In this document: piece after piece, positions 1 to 8,215 of the stretch | Position numbering within the stretch: position 1 is the stretch's first letter | Layout of the letters: every line of letters begins with the position of its first letter | NCBI GenBank assembly: GCA_007133365.1 | Contig: SLMV01000111.1 | Location: 1-21,512, forward strand | Origin: Clostridia bacterium | Lineage (GTDB): Bacteria > Bacillota > Sulfobacillia > SLMV01 | Reading direction: 5' to 3' | Length of the DNA stretch: 21,512 nt | Made by a program: the position numbers and the translations under genes | The notes under the pieces: model-generated | What the model was told of the DNA's origin: nothing | Seen by the model: the letters and a program-made list of their open reading frames with translations, nothing else | Databases searched by the model: none

Positions 1-717
1 ATTCAACACATGAATGGTCTACTACGACCAACAGAAGGAACGGTCCAGGTTTGCTCTATCAAAGTGGGGGAAAAGAAGAAGGATCTTCGCGAGCTGCGAC
101 GCCACGTTGGGATGGTCTTTCAGTATCCAGAGCACCAACTTTTCGAGGAAACGGTTTGGGCGGATATTGCTTTTGGCCCAAAGAACCTTCAATTGCCGGA
201 ATCGGAAATCGGAGAGCGTGTCAAATGGGCAGCGGAGGCAGTCGGTTTACCGGAAGACATTTTGGAGCGTTCGCCATTTGAACTCTCGGGAGGCCAAATG
301 CGCCGAGCGGCCATCGCCGGGGTGTTGGCCATGAAGTGTGACGTCTTGATTTTGGATGAACCCACGGCGGGCCTTGATCCGCGTGGTCGCCAATCTTTGG
401 TGGATCATTTGTTGCGTCTTAATAAAGATGGCATGACGTTGATCATTGTATCGCACAGTATGGAAGATATTGCGAAATTAGCCAATCGGGTGATTGTGAT
501 GTCGGAGGGTTCAATTATACTGCAAGGCACAACCCGGGAGGTCTTCGCCCAGATGGACAAAATGCGGGGTTTATCTTTAGACGTTCCCCAAGTGACCCAA
601 CTCATGATGGGGCTTTGTGATCGGGGAATGCCGGTGCCGACCCATATCTATCGAGTTCAAGAAGCCGTAACAGTGCTTGGCAATTTGCTTCGGAGGAATA
701 ATCATGCTGCGCGGTAG
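1..717 (+). CDS. ecfA2: ECF transporter ATP-binding subunit EcfA2 (5' end outside window)
   Basis: ATPase subunit of an energy-coupling factor (ECF) vitamin/metal importer; it hydrolyses ATP at the cytoplasmic face and pairs with EcfA1 and EcfT. The reading frame is open from base 1 (it begins Ile-Gln-His-Met-Asn-Gly), so the Met at base 10 is internal and roughly 45 N-terminal residues with the Walker A loop lie upstream of the window. Visible ABC elements in order: Q-loop FQYPEHQLFEETV, signature LSGGQMRR, Walker B VLILDEPTAGLDP, and H-loop SHSM. The PEHQLF stretch is typical of EcfA proteins. The 3' end overlaps ecfT by 14 bases, implying translational coupling. The substrate cannot be told, because S components are encoded elsewhere. 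Family assignment is firm; A2 rather than A1 is inferred from the position directly before ecfT. Confidence 0.93.
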   Translation: MQHMNGLLRPTEGTVQVCSIKVGEKKKDLRELRRHVGMVFQYPEHQLFEETVWADIAFGPKNLQLPESEIGERVKWAAEAVGLPEDILERSPFELSGGQMRRAAIAGVLAMKCDVLILDEPTAGLDPRGRQSLVDHLLRLNKDGMTLIIVSHSMEDIAKLANRVIVMSEGSIILQGTTREVFAQMDKMRGLSLDVPQVTQLMMGLCDRGMPVPTHIYRVQEAVTVLGNLLRRNNHAAR

Positions 718-1495
718 TATTACCATTGGCCAATACCTCCCAATTGAGTCGAGTATCCATCGATTGGATCCTCGCACCAAAATTATTGCGGTGCTGGCTT
801 ATGTCATTGTATTGTTCCTCATCAGTGCCTACACGGGGTATTTGGTCATGGCGGGATTAACCGCCATAATTGCCGTGCTGGGAAAGATTCCCTTGCGGAT
901 GCTCGCACGTGGCCTTCGGCCAATCCTATTTATTATTGTCCTGACGGTGATGTTAAACGCCGTCATGACACCGGGCGAACTCCTCTACCGGATCGGTCCG
1001 CTATCCATTACGGAGGAAGGGCTTTTGCAGGCAGGCTTTATGGCATCACGGTTGCTGCTTTTGATTATGACGACATCAATGCTGACGTTAACGACGGCCC
1101 CCATTGATCTGACCGATGGGATTGAGTATTTGTTGGGACCTTTTAAGCGTATTGGCGTTCCGGCCCATGAGCTTGCGATGATGATGACCATTGCTTTAAG
1201 GTTTATCCCGACCTTGTTGGATGAGGCCGAACGAATTATGAAAGCGCAGATGGCGCGAGGGGCAGATTTTGAGACGGGAAGTTTTATCCAGCGGGCAAAA
1301 AATATGATTCCTTTGCTCGTACCGCTCTTTATCAGCGCCTTTCGCCGTGCGGACGATTTGGCTTTGGCCATGGAAGCAAGATGCTATCGTGGTGGTGAGG
1401 GACGTTCACGGTTCAAAGTGCTGCACATGGAGAAGTTGGATGCAGCAGCCGCTTTAACCCTGGCATTAGGGTTTAGTGCTGCTCTGATGGTGTGA
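704..1495 (+). CDS. ecfT: ECF transporter transmembrane subunit EcfT
   Basis: Integral membrane scaffold of the ECF importer; it couples the two ATPases to interchangeable substrate-binding S components. The protein is 263 residues when started at ATG 704, which follows CGGAGG (691-696). A longer in-frame version would begin inside ecfA2 without a better ribosome site. There are several hydrophobic helices in the N-terminal half and one at the C-terminus. The cytoplasmic coupling region carries the two Ala-Arg motifs of the family, ARGAD and EARCYRGG, which bind the grooves of the ATPases. It overlaps ecfA2 upstream, and its stop overlaps the truA start (TGATG). The order ecfA-ecfT-truA-rplM-rpsI is widespread in Bacillota. 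Confidence 0.93.
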   Translation: MLRGSITIGQYLPIESSIHRLDPRTKIIAVLAYVIVLFLISAYTGYLVMAGLTAIIAVLGKIPLRMLARGLRPILFIIVLTVMLNAVMTPGELLYRIGPLSITEEGLLQAGFMASRLLLLIMTTSMLTLTTAPIDLTDGIEYLLGPFKRIGVPAHELAMMMTIALRFIPTLLDEAERIMKAQMARGADFETGSFIQRAKNMIPLLVPLFISAFRRADDLALAMEARCYRGGEGRSRFKVLHMEKLDAAAALTLALGFSAALMV

Positions 1496-2232
1496 TGCTC
1501 ATGCAGATACGATTGACGGTGGCTTATGATGGTGGTGCCTTTTACGGGTTTCAGCGACAACGGGAAGAACCCACTGTCCAGTCGGTATTGGAAGCGGCAC
1601 TGTCCGAATTAAACCGGGCGCCAACGGAAGTTCGAGGTGCTGGGCGGACGGATTCAGGGGTTCATGCTAGGGAGCAAGTGGTTTGTTTCTTCCCCTCGTT
1701 GCCCATTCCGGAGGAACGCTGGCCTTTTGCGGTCAATCAGCGATTGCCAGCGGAGTTGGTGGTGCGAAAGGCCGATGAGGTGTCGGATCACTTTGACCCT
1801 GTTCGGCAAGCAAAGTGGAAACATTATCGTTACGTGATACTTCAAGATCGGGTGCCATCACCGTTTACCCGGCGTTTTGTATGGCATGTACGGGATCATC
1901 TTGATCTTTGCGAGATGAGAAAAGCGGGGAAGCGAATGCTGGGTGCGCAAGACTTTGCCGCTTTTCAAGTGGCGGGGAGGCCCGTCCGTCATACGGTGCG
2001 GAATTTACGATTGCTGTGGGTTCGGCGTAAAGGGAAGTATTTGCTGATTGACTTAGTGGCTGATGGGTTTTTGTACAAAATGGCGCGCAGTATTGTGGGA
2101 ACACTAGTAGAAGTAGGACGAGGCGCCATTTTGGAGACCGATGTCCAGCGGATTTTGCGGGAAAAGGATCGTTCGCGGGCAGGGCCGACCGCACCCGCCC
2201 AGGGGTTGTTCTTAATGAGGGTGCATTACTGA
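1495..2232 (+). CDS. truA: tRNA pseudouridine(38-40) synthase TruA
   Basis: Converts uridines 38-40 of the tRNA anticodon arm to pseudouridine. The protein is 245 residues, the usual size. The catalytic Asp is D53 in the motif GAGRTDSGVHA. The start of the protein (MQIRLTVAYDGGAFYGFQ) and the late DGFLYKMARSIVGTLVEVGRG region are also family hallmarks. The start is ambiguous between GTG 1492, ATG 1495 and ATG 1501. I chose 1495 because it overlaps the ecfT stop as TGATG, a common coupling arrangement, and no clear ribosome site favours another. It is co-transcribed with ecfT; 96 bases separate it from rplM. Confidence 0.94.
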   Translation: MLMQIRLTVAYDGGAFYGFQRQREEPTVQSVLEAALSELNRAPTEVRGAGRTDSGVHAREQVVCFFPSLPIPEERWPFAVNQRLPAELVVRKADEVSDHFDPVRQAKWKHYRYVILQDRVPSPFTRRFVWHVRDHLDLCEMRKAGKRMLGAQDFAAFQVAGRPVRHTVRNLRLLWVRRKGKYLLIDLVADGFLYKMARSIVGTLVEVGRGAILETDVQRILREKDRSRAGPTAPAQGLFLMRVHY

Positions 2233-2328
2233 GTGGTTTTAGCTCGCGTCTTGGCGAAGAATTGACGGTTGGCGTAATTGGCGATAGAATCGTGGATATG
2301 CGCTAGAGGCACGGAAGGAGGGGCGCAA

Positions 2329-2766
2329 TTGAGAACGACGTACATGGAGAAAGAAGATAACGTTTCGCGAAAGTGGTGGGTGGTTGATGCTTCAGGAGTT
2401 GCGCTTGGACGTTTGGCGACGAACGTGGCAAGCATTTTGCGGGGAAAGCATAAGCCAACATTTACTCCGCATGTGGATGTCGGCGACTATGTGATCGTGC
2501 TAAATGCTTCAGAGGTCGATTTAACGGGCCGTAAGCCGGAGCAAAAAATGTACTACCGACATAGTGGATATCCGGGTGGATTGCGTGCAACTGCCTATCG
2601 GGATTTAATCAAGACCAAGCCAACATTCGTGGTGGAAAAAGCAGTCCGCGGGATGCTTCCGAAGAACAAACTCGGCCGACGGATGCTAAAGAAACTAAAA
2701 GTATACCGCGGCTCGGATCATCCGCACGAAGCACAGCAACCGGAACCGCTTGATCTTAATCTTTAG
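2329..2766 (+). CDS. rplM: 50S ribosomal protein L13
   Basis: Early-assembly protein of the large ribosomal subunit that binds 23S rRNA. The protein is 145 residues, normal length. It starts at TTG 2329, giving (M)RTTYMEKEDNVSRKWWVVDA, which matches the usual L13 N-terminus. AAGGAGGGG (2314-2322) lies at good spacing; the upstream in-frame ATG at 2278 would add 17 residues foreign to the family and is rejected. Family motifs: GRLAT, the RGKHKPTFTPHVDVGDYVIV stretch, and the VRGMLPKNKLGR loop. It is followed by rpsI after 33 bases in the universal L13-S9 pair. The 96-base gap upstream could hold an autoregulatory leader, but I see no convincing structure. Confidence 0.96.
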   Translation: MRTTYMEKEDNVSRKWWVVDASGVALGRLATNVASILRGKHKPTFTPHVDVGDYVIVLNASEVDLTGRKPEQKMYYRHSGYPGGLRATAYRDLIKTKPTFVVEKAVRGMLPKNKLGRRMLKKLKVYRGSDHPHEAQQPEPLDLNL

Positions 2767-2799
2767 ATCTTAAATCTTTAGCTGAAAGGAGGGATTGTG

Positions 2800-3192
2800 T
2801 TGGCAACTCTTCAACATTGGGCGACCGGCAGGCGCAAGACGTCCGTTGCTCGGGTGCGATTGGTGCCCGGTGAGGGCCGTGTTATCGTCAATGATCGTCA
2901 GTTGGAAGATTATTTCCCGCTGGCAACGACACGAGTTGATGTCTTAACTCCATTGAGAATCACCAATACCCTGAGCAAATATGATATTATCGCCAAGGTT
3001 CACGGTGGTGGCATCTCAGGACAAGCCGGTGCGCTACGACACGGAATTGCGCGTGTGCTCACTGAGGTTGAACCGGAATTGCGGAAACGCTTAAAGGCCG
3101 AAGGCCTCCTTACTCGTGATCAACGCATGACGGAGCGTAAGAAGTATGGTTTGAAAAAGGCGCGCAAAGCACCTCAGTTCTCCAAGCGTTAA
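2800..3192 (+). CDS. rpsI: 30S ribosomal protein S9
   Basis: Small-subunit ribosomal protein whose basic C-terminal tail reaches towards the P-site tRNA. The protein is 130 residues and ends in the conserved KAPQFSKR. Motifs: ATGRRKTSVARVRL near the start, the VHGGGISGQAGALRHGIARVL block, and LTRDQRMTERKKYGLKKARK. Two starts are possible: GTG 2797, only 4 bases after GGAGG, and TTG 2800, 7 bases after it. I prefer 2800 on spacing and because MATLQHW resembles other S9 starts. It is the last gene of this ribosomal block; no convincing terminator with a T-tract follows. Confidence 0.96.
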   Translation: MATLQHWATGRRKTSVARVRLVPGEGRVIVNDRQLEDYFPLATTRVDVLTPLRITNTLSKYDIIAKVHGGGISGQAGALRHGIARVLTEVEPELRKRLKAEGLLTRDQRMTERKKYGLKKARKAPQFSKR

Positions 3193-3582
3193 GAAAAGCA
3201 GAATCTCGGGCAAATACCGAAATCAATTTGGCACAGGAAGCTCATCCAATTCGGTGGGGGGAATGTGCCTTTCTTCTTATGCATTGGACGGCGAACCGCA
3301 CATTAGCGCTCGCTGGATGCGGTATTGGTGCCGCGATAAAAGCGAAACGCAACTTAGAAAGATCGGGCAAGGATCGTTGTAGCCATAATCTTTTCACAAC
3401 TCGAGATCAAGGAGGCTCAGGCGGTTCGGTTGCCACGGCAACAAGATCTCCACGGTCGCTTTTGTTGCCTACACGTCCTTGGAGGTAGTCGAGTTTAGGA
3501 CCCATCAAGTGGACCGTCAGCATGTCGGTCCGACTGTCGGAGGCGGCTGAAATAAGGTATCCTTGACCTAAGGGGTGATACC
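3193..3582 (+). other. Gene-free stretch with potential RNA hairpins before the AmmeMemoRadiSam genes
   Basis: No credible gene: an open frame at 3228-3488 has no ribosome site and no family resemblance. Visible structure: GGCAACAAG (3437-3445) can pair with TTTGTTGCC (3461-3469); the same GGCAAC also matches GTTGCC just upstream (3429-3434), a competing partner; GGACCG (3511-3516) pairs with CGGTCC (3526-3531); and CCGA/TCGG follows (3530-3540). None has a T-run, so these are not obvious terminators. No good sigma-A promoter was found. A structured leader or 3' UTR is possible but unproven. Confidence 0.35.
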
Positions 3583-4896
3583 ATGGCGCATGGTGTTCTT
3601 GGTGTTGGGTTGGTGCCGCATCCTCCCATTATGTGCCGAGAGGTGGGCGGCCACGAAACACGTCATCTGACGAAGACCTTATCGGCAATGGACGAATTAG
3701 CACGTTGGATTTTGCAGTTAGCACCGGATCGTGTCGTTGTCATTTCTCCTCACGGCCCAACAGTGCCCGGCACCGTCCCTATTCTTGATAACGAGCGGGC
3801 ATCGGGTGATCTGAGCATGTTTGGGGCGCCGGAGGTCCATGTTGACGGGCCGATTGACCGGATCTTTGTCCATCAACTCCAAGGAGAAGCCACCAGACAC
3901 GCTTTGTCAGCAAAGGCGATCCGGGATGAAAGGTTTGCACGGCGGTTGGATCACGGTAGCGTCATTCCCCTTCATTTTTTCCCGATAGACTGTCCGTGGG
4001 TAATGATCGGGTATCCGGATTTAGATCGGGACGAACTGGCTGCTTTTGGACGGGTTATCAATGAAACCGCAGAGTCCCTGCGACTTCGGGTACTCGTTCT
4101 CGTAAGCGGTGATCTTTCACACTCCTTAAGCCCCGATGCGCCGGCGGGTTACGAGCCTCGAGGAAAAGTTTTCGACGAAGCATTGGTTCAAAAACTTGAT
4201 GACCATGATATTGACGGCTTGTTTGATCTGCCGCATGATCTTGTAGCACAAGCTCGCCAGTGCGGGTTCAATCCCTTGCTCGTCGGGTTGGGGGCCATCC
4301 GCCATCGAGATTTCTCCATTAAACGACTCTCCTATGAAGGGCCCTTTGGAGTGGGATATGCTGTTGCTTCCATGTCTGTGCGACTCGACCCCTGTGCGAT
4401 TGCGCGACAGGCAGCGATCCAATATATAGAGCAAGGTGAAAAGCTCAGAACTCCCCCCTTTATGCCGGCTTGGATGCAGTGTTCGGCGGGGGTATTTGTG
4501 ACGTTTAAAAAACAGGGGGAACTAAGAGGCTGTATTGGGACGGTTTCCCCGGTCAAAAACCAAGTCGTTGATGAGATCATCGAAAATGCCGTCAGTGCTG
4601 CAATGCGAGACCCTCGGTTTGCTCCGATCGATCGAGAAGAATTACCCAATCTTAGCTGTTCGGTCGATATTTTAAAGGAACCAGAAGTGATCAGTTCATT
4701 GGATGACCTAGACCCCCAGCGGTTTGGTGTCATCGTCTCGAAGGGAAAGCGGCGAGGTTTGCTTCTCCCTAACTTACCAGGTATTCGGCAAGCATTGGAA
4801 CAAGTTCAGGTTGCTTGCCGAAAAGCAGGCATCGATCCCAACGATAGGGACATTCGGCTGGAACGATTTGAAGTGACGCGATATGAGGAAGAGTGA
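3583..4896 (+). CDS. Fused LigB/MEMO-like domain + AMMECR1 domain protein (AmmeMemoRadiSam system)
   Basis: 437 residues in two domains. Residues about 1-265 resemble class III extradiol dioxygenases (LigB) and the related MEMO fold. Candidate metal-ligand segments are VPHPP (H13), ISPHGP (H57) and SGDLSHS. Residues about 275-437 are AMMECR1, with the hallmark LRGCIG at 314-319 and a DPRFAPI segment further on. In many prokaryotes AMMECR1, MEMO and a dedicated radical SAM protein occur together as the AmmeMemoRadiSam set; its reaction is not known. The start is ATG 3583 behind AAGGGGTGA (3570-3578). The 3' end overlaps the radical SAM gene by 14 bases, supporting joint expression. Metal binding and any dioxygenase-like chemistry are inferences; being next to argF may be incidental. 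Confidence 0.87.
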   Translation: MAHGVLGVGLVPHPPIMCREVGGHETRHLTKTLSAMDELARWILQLAPDRVVVISPHGPTVPGTVPILDNERASGDLSMFGAPEVHVDGPIDRIFVHQLQGEATRHALSAKAIRDERFARRLDHGSVIPLHFFPIDCPWVMIGYPDLDRDELAAFGRVINETAESLRLRVLVLVSGDLSHSLSPDAPAGYEPRGKVFDEALVQKLDDHDIDGLFDLPHDLVAQARQCGFNPLLVGLGAIRHRDFSIKRLSYEGPFGVGYAVASMSVRLDPCAIARQAAIQYIEQGEKLRTPPFMPAWMQCSAGVFVTFKKQGELRGCIGTVSPVKNQVVDEIIENAVSAAMRDPRFAPIDREELPNLSCSVDILKEPEVISSLDDLDPQRFGVIVSKGKRRGLLLPNLPGIRQALEQVQVACRKAGIDPNDRDIRLERFEVTRYEEE

Positions 4897-5923
4897 GCGA
4901 TCCGCGGCAAAAGGCGAACTCCTTCTCCGATGCCATCTCTGCCCGCACCTGTGCGAGTTGAGGAAAGGCGATTTCGGTCGGTGTGGGGTCCGGCAAAATA
5001 TGGACGGCGCCATCCGGCTTCCCTTCGCGGGGCATGTCGCCACGATCGCCCTGGATCCCATTGAAAAGAAGCCGCTTTATCACTATATGCCGGGTCACCA
5101 AGTCCTCTCGCTGGGTTTTTTGGGGTGCAATTTGGCCTGCCGGTTTTGTCAAAACTGGACGATTTCACAGAGCGTCAAGGAAGCACCTTCCTCACCGCCG
5201 AAGGCGCTTTCGGCTTTGGAACTCGTTGGGTTACTCGACCAATACGCTGCTACGGGATGCGTGGGCGTGGCTTATACGTACTCTGAACCGGTCGTTTGGT
5301 ACGAATATTTGATGGAGTTAGGGACCGCGGTTAAAGAGGCCGGATATCATAACATCTTGGTGACGAATGGATTTATAAATGCAAGGCCTTGGAAGGATTT
5401 ATTGGGTGTAATCGATGCCGTTAATGTGGACGTCAAGGGGTTTACTGAGGCCTTTTATCAAGACGTTTGCGACGGCTCCCTCGAGCCTGTGGTGCGAAAC
5501 GTGGAAGCAGCAGTTACGGCAGGGCTTCACGTGGAAGTCACTTATCTTGTCATTCCAGGCGGAACGGATGATCCAGCGACATTTTTGGCGTTTGCAAAGT
5601 GGCTCCGGAGTTTGGATCCGAATATTGCCTTGCATCTTAATCGCTATTATCCCAATTATCGTATGAGTGTGCCACCGACGCCCAAAAAAACATTGCTGAA
5701 ATTGAAGGAAAAGGCTATGCAAGAATTGAATAATGTCTACTTGGGAAACATATGGGTTCCCGGAGCAAGTGACAGTTATTGCTCGAATTGCGGGCAGCGA
5801 CTGGTGCGGCGGGAAGGGTATAGGACTCAGAATGAAGGCCTCACCGCATTGGGAAACTGTAAACGCTGTAAAACCGAAAGCGGAATCATTTTGCGGAGAA
5901 ACCCGAGGAAAGGGGAGAGGTAA
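4883..5923 (+). CDS. AmmeMemoRadiSam system radical SAM protein
   Basis: Radical S-adenosylmethionine enzyme of 346 residues. The [4Fe-4S]-binding motif CNLACRFC is at 82-89 (CxxxCxxC), preceded by the GFLGCN context and followed by QNW, as in pyruvate-formate-lyase-activase-like members. An N-terminal Cys cluster (C17, C20, C24, C34) and a C-terminal pair of CxxC motifs (CSNC and CKRC) could bind zinc or further clusters; both flanks are usual for the AmmeMemoRadiSam radical SAM family. It starts at ATG 4883 inside the upstream AMMECR1 reading frame, with a weak ribosome site, so translation is probably coupled. The substrate is unknown; a link to the AMMECR1/MEMO partner is inferred from overlap and from wide co-occurrence. 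Confidence 0.9.
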   Translation: MRKSERSAAKGELLLRCHLCPHLCELRKGDFGRCGVRQNMDGAIRLPFAGHVATIALDPIEKKPLYHYMPGHQVLSLGFLGCNLACRFCQNWTISQSVKEAPSSPPKALSALELVGLLDQYAATGCVGVAYTYSEPVVWYEYLMELGTAVKEAGYHNILVTNGFINARPWKDLLGVIDAVNVDVKGFTEAFYQDVCDGSLEPVVRNVEAAVTAGLHVEVTYLVIPGGTDDPATFLAFAKWLRSLDPNIALHLNRYYPNYRMSVPPTPKKTLLKLKEKAMQELNNVYLGNIWVPGASDSYCSNCGQRLVRREGYRTQNEGLTALGNCKRCKTESGIILRRNPRKGER

Positions 5924-5924
5924 A

Positions 5925-6860
5925 ATGGCAGTATCGTTAAAGGGCCGAGATTTCGTTTCTTTGCATGACTTCACGTCCGAAGAAGTGCGCCAATTTCTCG
6001 ACACGGCCCATTCTTTGAAACGTCAGTCGACGATGGGGGTGATGGATCGTCCTTTGGCAGGCAAGACGCTGGGGATGATTTTTAGTAAGCCGTCGACACG
6101 AACGCGTATTTCGTTTGAGGTTGGCATTTGGCAGCTCGGTGGCATGGGACTGTTCTTAAGTAGTCAAGAGTTACAACTTCGACGAGGCGAAACCATCGAA
6201 GACACCGCCAAGGTGCTATCTCGTTATTTGAGCGGAATCATGATTCGGACTCATGCCCATCAGGATGTGCTGGATCTGGCGGCGCATTCATCCATACCGG
6301 TCATCAATGGGCTGACGGACTTGCTGCATCCCTGTCAAGCTTTGTCGGACTTATTGACCATTTCTGAGAAAAAGGGACGGGTTGAGGGAATCAAACTTGC
6401 TTTTGTTGGGGATGGGGCAAACAACATGGTCCACTCCCTTCTATTTGCAGGGGCGAAAACCGGGATGCATGTGACGGTGGGAGCGCCGCGTGGGTATGAG
6501 CCGAGCGCGGAAATTATGGAGCAAGCACGTGAAGACGCGCGCTGGACCGGCGCGCAGCTTGAAGTGACCAACGATGCCGAAGCGGCAGTATCGGATGCCG
6601 ATGTTGTTTATGCGGATGTTTGGGCTAGTATGGGACAAGAAGAGGAGGGAGCGAAGCGTTTAGACGAGCTGGCGGACTTTCAGGTCAATGAACCGTTATG
6701 GCAGCACGTGCGCTGGGATGCAATCTTTATGCATTGTCTCCCGGCTCATCGAGGTGAAGAAGTGACCGAAGCGATCCTTGATGGTCCGATGTCGGTTGTC
6801 TTTGATCAAGCGGAAAATCGACTTCATGCCCAAAAGGCCATCATGGCACTAACCATGTAG
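5925..6860 (+). CDS. argF: Ornithine carbamoyltransferase
   Basis: Makes citrulline from ornithine and carbamoyl phosphate (arginine synthesis), or the reverse in the arginine deiminase pathway. The protein is 311 residues, family length. The carbamoyl-phosphate site STRTR is at 57-61, HPCQ at 135-138, and the ornithine-loop HCLP begins at 270. GDGANNMVHSLL is the usual NN/H segment. It starts at ATG 5925, one base after the preceding stop, with AGGGGAGAGG (5911-5920) directly upstream. An in-frame extension back to 5733 lies inside the radical SAM gene and is rejected. No other arginine gene is visible here, so biosynthetic versus catabolic use cannot be settled from this window. Confidence 0.95.
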   Translation: MAVSLKGRDFVSLHDFTSEEVRQFLDTAHSLKRQSTMGVMDRPLAGKTLGMIFSKPSTRTRISFEVGIWQLGGMGLFLSSQELQLRRGETIEDTAKVLSRYLSGIMIRTHAHQDVLDLAAHSSIPVINGLTDLLHPCQALSDLLTISEKKGRVEGIKLAFVGDGANNMVHSLLFAGAKTGMHVTVGAPRGYEPSAEIMEQAREDARWTGAQLEVTNDAEAAVSDADVVYADVWASMGQEEEGAKRLDELADFQVNEPLWQHVRWDAIFMHCLPAHRGEEVTEAILDGPMSVVFDQAENRLHAQKAIMALTM

Positions 6861-6887
6861 GATAGACGACGAGGAGGTTGCATTTCA

Positions 6888-8201
6888 TTGAAAACGCGAA
6901 TCTTAATTATGGGAGCGGCCGGACGTGATTTCCACGATTTCAATACGTTTTTTCGCCATCGAGAAGACTATGAAGTGGTTACGTTTACCGCCACCCAAAT
7001 TCCGGATATAGACGGACGGTTGTATCCAGCCGAATTGGCAGGAGAACACTATCCGAATGGGATCCCCATTCGAGATGAAGAAGAACTCGAAGTTCTCCTA
7101 AGGGATGAACAAATCGACGAAGTTGTCTTTTCTTATAGTGACGTCTCTCACGAATATGTGATGCATCGTGCCTCGCGAGTGCTGGCAGCTGGTGTCGGTT
7201 TCCGTTTATTGCCGCCATCAAAAACGATGTTGGAATCCTCAAAGCCGGTGGTTGCTGTCAATGCGGTTCGCACGGGCGCGGGAAAGAGCGAAACCTCGCG
7301 CCGAGTCGCCCAAGCGTTGCAGAAGATGGGGCAGAAAGTGGTCGTTATTCGCCATCCCATGCCTTATGGTGATCTCAGCAAACAGGCCGTTCAGCGGTTT
7401 TCGGAATATGCGGACCTAGAGCGGCACGACTGCACCATTGAAGAACGCGAAGAATACGAGCCGCACCTGAATCTTGGCTTGATTGTATATGCGGGAATCG
7501 ATTACGAAGCCATTCTTCGAGAGGCGGAGAAAGAAGCCGACGTTATTCTTTGGGACGGCGGTAATAATGATTTTTCTTTTTATCGTCCGGACATTCAGAT
7601 CGTGGTCACTGATCCACATCGTCCCGGCCACGAAGTGAGGTATCACCCCGGTGAAGCCAACCTTCGGCGTGCTGACGTGGTTATTGTCAATCGTGTGGAT
7701 ACGGCACATCCAGACGGGATTCAGGAGGTCCGAGCAAATGTGCGTCGACTCAATCCGAGTGCTGCAGTTATCGAGGCGGCGATGCCTTTGTTTATAGAAG
7801 ACCCGGATCAGATCCGGAATCAGCGTGTGTTGGTGGTTGAGGACGGCCCAACCGTTACCCACGGCGAAATGAGCTATGGTTATGGTGTGATAGCGGCGAA
7901 GCGATATGGGGCTGCTGAAATCATCGATCCCAGGCCGTTTGCCGTCGGAAGCATTGACCAAACATTCCAGGATTATCCTGGAACCGGACCGCTGTTGCCC
8001 GCAATGGGCTATAGTGCGAAGCAGATAAAGGATCTAGAGGCTACCATTCAGGCCACCGATGCCGAATTGGTCATCATTGCGACACCCATCGACTTGCGAC
8101 GGTTACTCGAAATCGACAAACCTGCATTAAGAATCCGGTATGAGCTCCAGGAGATTGGAACGCCAACCCTGGATGATATTCTCAGGGAGCGTTTGGGATA
8201 A
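6888..8201 (+). CDS. P-loop protein, cyclic 2,3-diphosphoglycerate synthetase-like (COG2403-type)
   Basis: 437 residues. An N-terminal nucleotide-binding-like segment (KTRILIMGAAGRDFHDFN) and a P-loop at about 128-136 (RTGAGKSET, preceded by VVAVNAV) match the family often annotated as cyclic 2,3-diphosphoglycerate synthetase or predicted GTPase. WDGGNNDFSFY and the VVIVNRVD segment are further markers. The archaeal enzyme cyclises 2,3-diphosphoglycerate with ATP to an osmolyte/thermoprotectant; whether bacterial members do this is uncertain. The start is TTG 6888, with GAGGAGG (6871-6877) 10 bases upstream. It follows argF by 27 bases, so it probably shares its transcript. In my recollection this family recurs near carbamoyl-phosphate or arginine genes, which may hint at a carbamoyl/acyl-phosphate role instead. 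Confidence 0.78.
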   Translation: MKTRILIMGAAGRDFHDFNTFFRHREDYEVVTFTATQIPDIDGRLYPAELAGEHYPNGIPIRDEEELEVLLRDEQIDEVVFSYSDVSHEYVMHRASRVLAAGVGFRLLPPSKTMLESSKPVVAVNAVRTGAGKSETSRRVAQALQKMGQKVVVIRHPMPYGDLSKQAVQRFSEYADLERHDCTIEEREEYEPHLNLGLIVYAGIDYEAILREAEKEADVILWDGGNNDFSFYRPDIQIVVTDPHRPGHEVRYHPGEANLRRADVVIVNRVDTAHPDGIQEVRANVRRLNPSAAVIEAAMPLFIEDPDQIRNQRVLVVEDGPTVTHGEMSYGYGVIAAKRYGAAEIIDPRPFAVGSIDQTFQDYPGTGPLLPAMGYSAKQIKDLEATIQATDAELVIIATPIDLRRLLEIDKPALRIRYELQEIGTPTLDDILRERLG

Positions 8202-8215
8202 ACGGGCCCAAAGAA

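Noticed and set aside
3318..3340. TGGTGCCGCG resembling the T-box riboswitch core TGGNACCGCG
   Set aside because: One core base differs, it is about 240 bases from the next gene, no specifier stem or terminator/antiterminator pair was found, and the downstream genes are not typical T-box targets.
3228..3488. 86-residue open frame between rpsI and the AMMECR1 fusion gene
   Set aside because: TTG start without a ribosome site, low-complexity Arg/Ser/Gly-rich C-terminus and no family resemblance; the region is better explained as non-coding.
4769..5168. Reverse-strand open frames of 95-127 residues over the radical SAM gene
   Set aside because: Shadows of a well-supported plus-strand gene; no motifs or ribosome sites.
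5733..5924. N-terminal extension of ornithine carbamoyltransferase
   Set aside because: It lies wholly within the radical SAM gene; ATG 5925 has a strong ribosome site and matches the family start.
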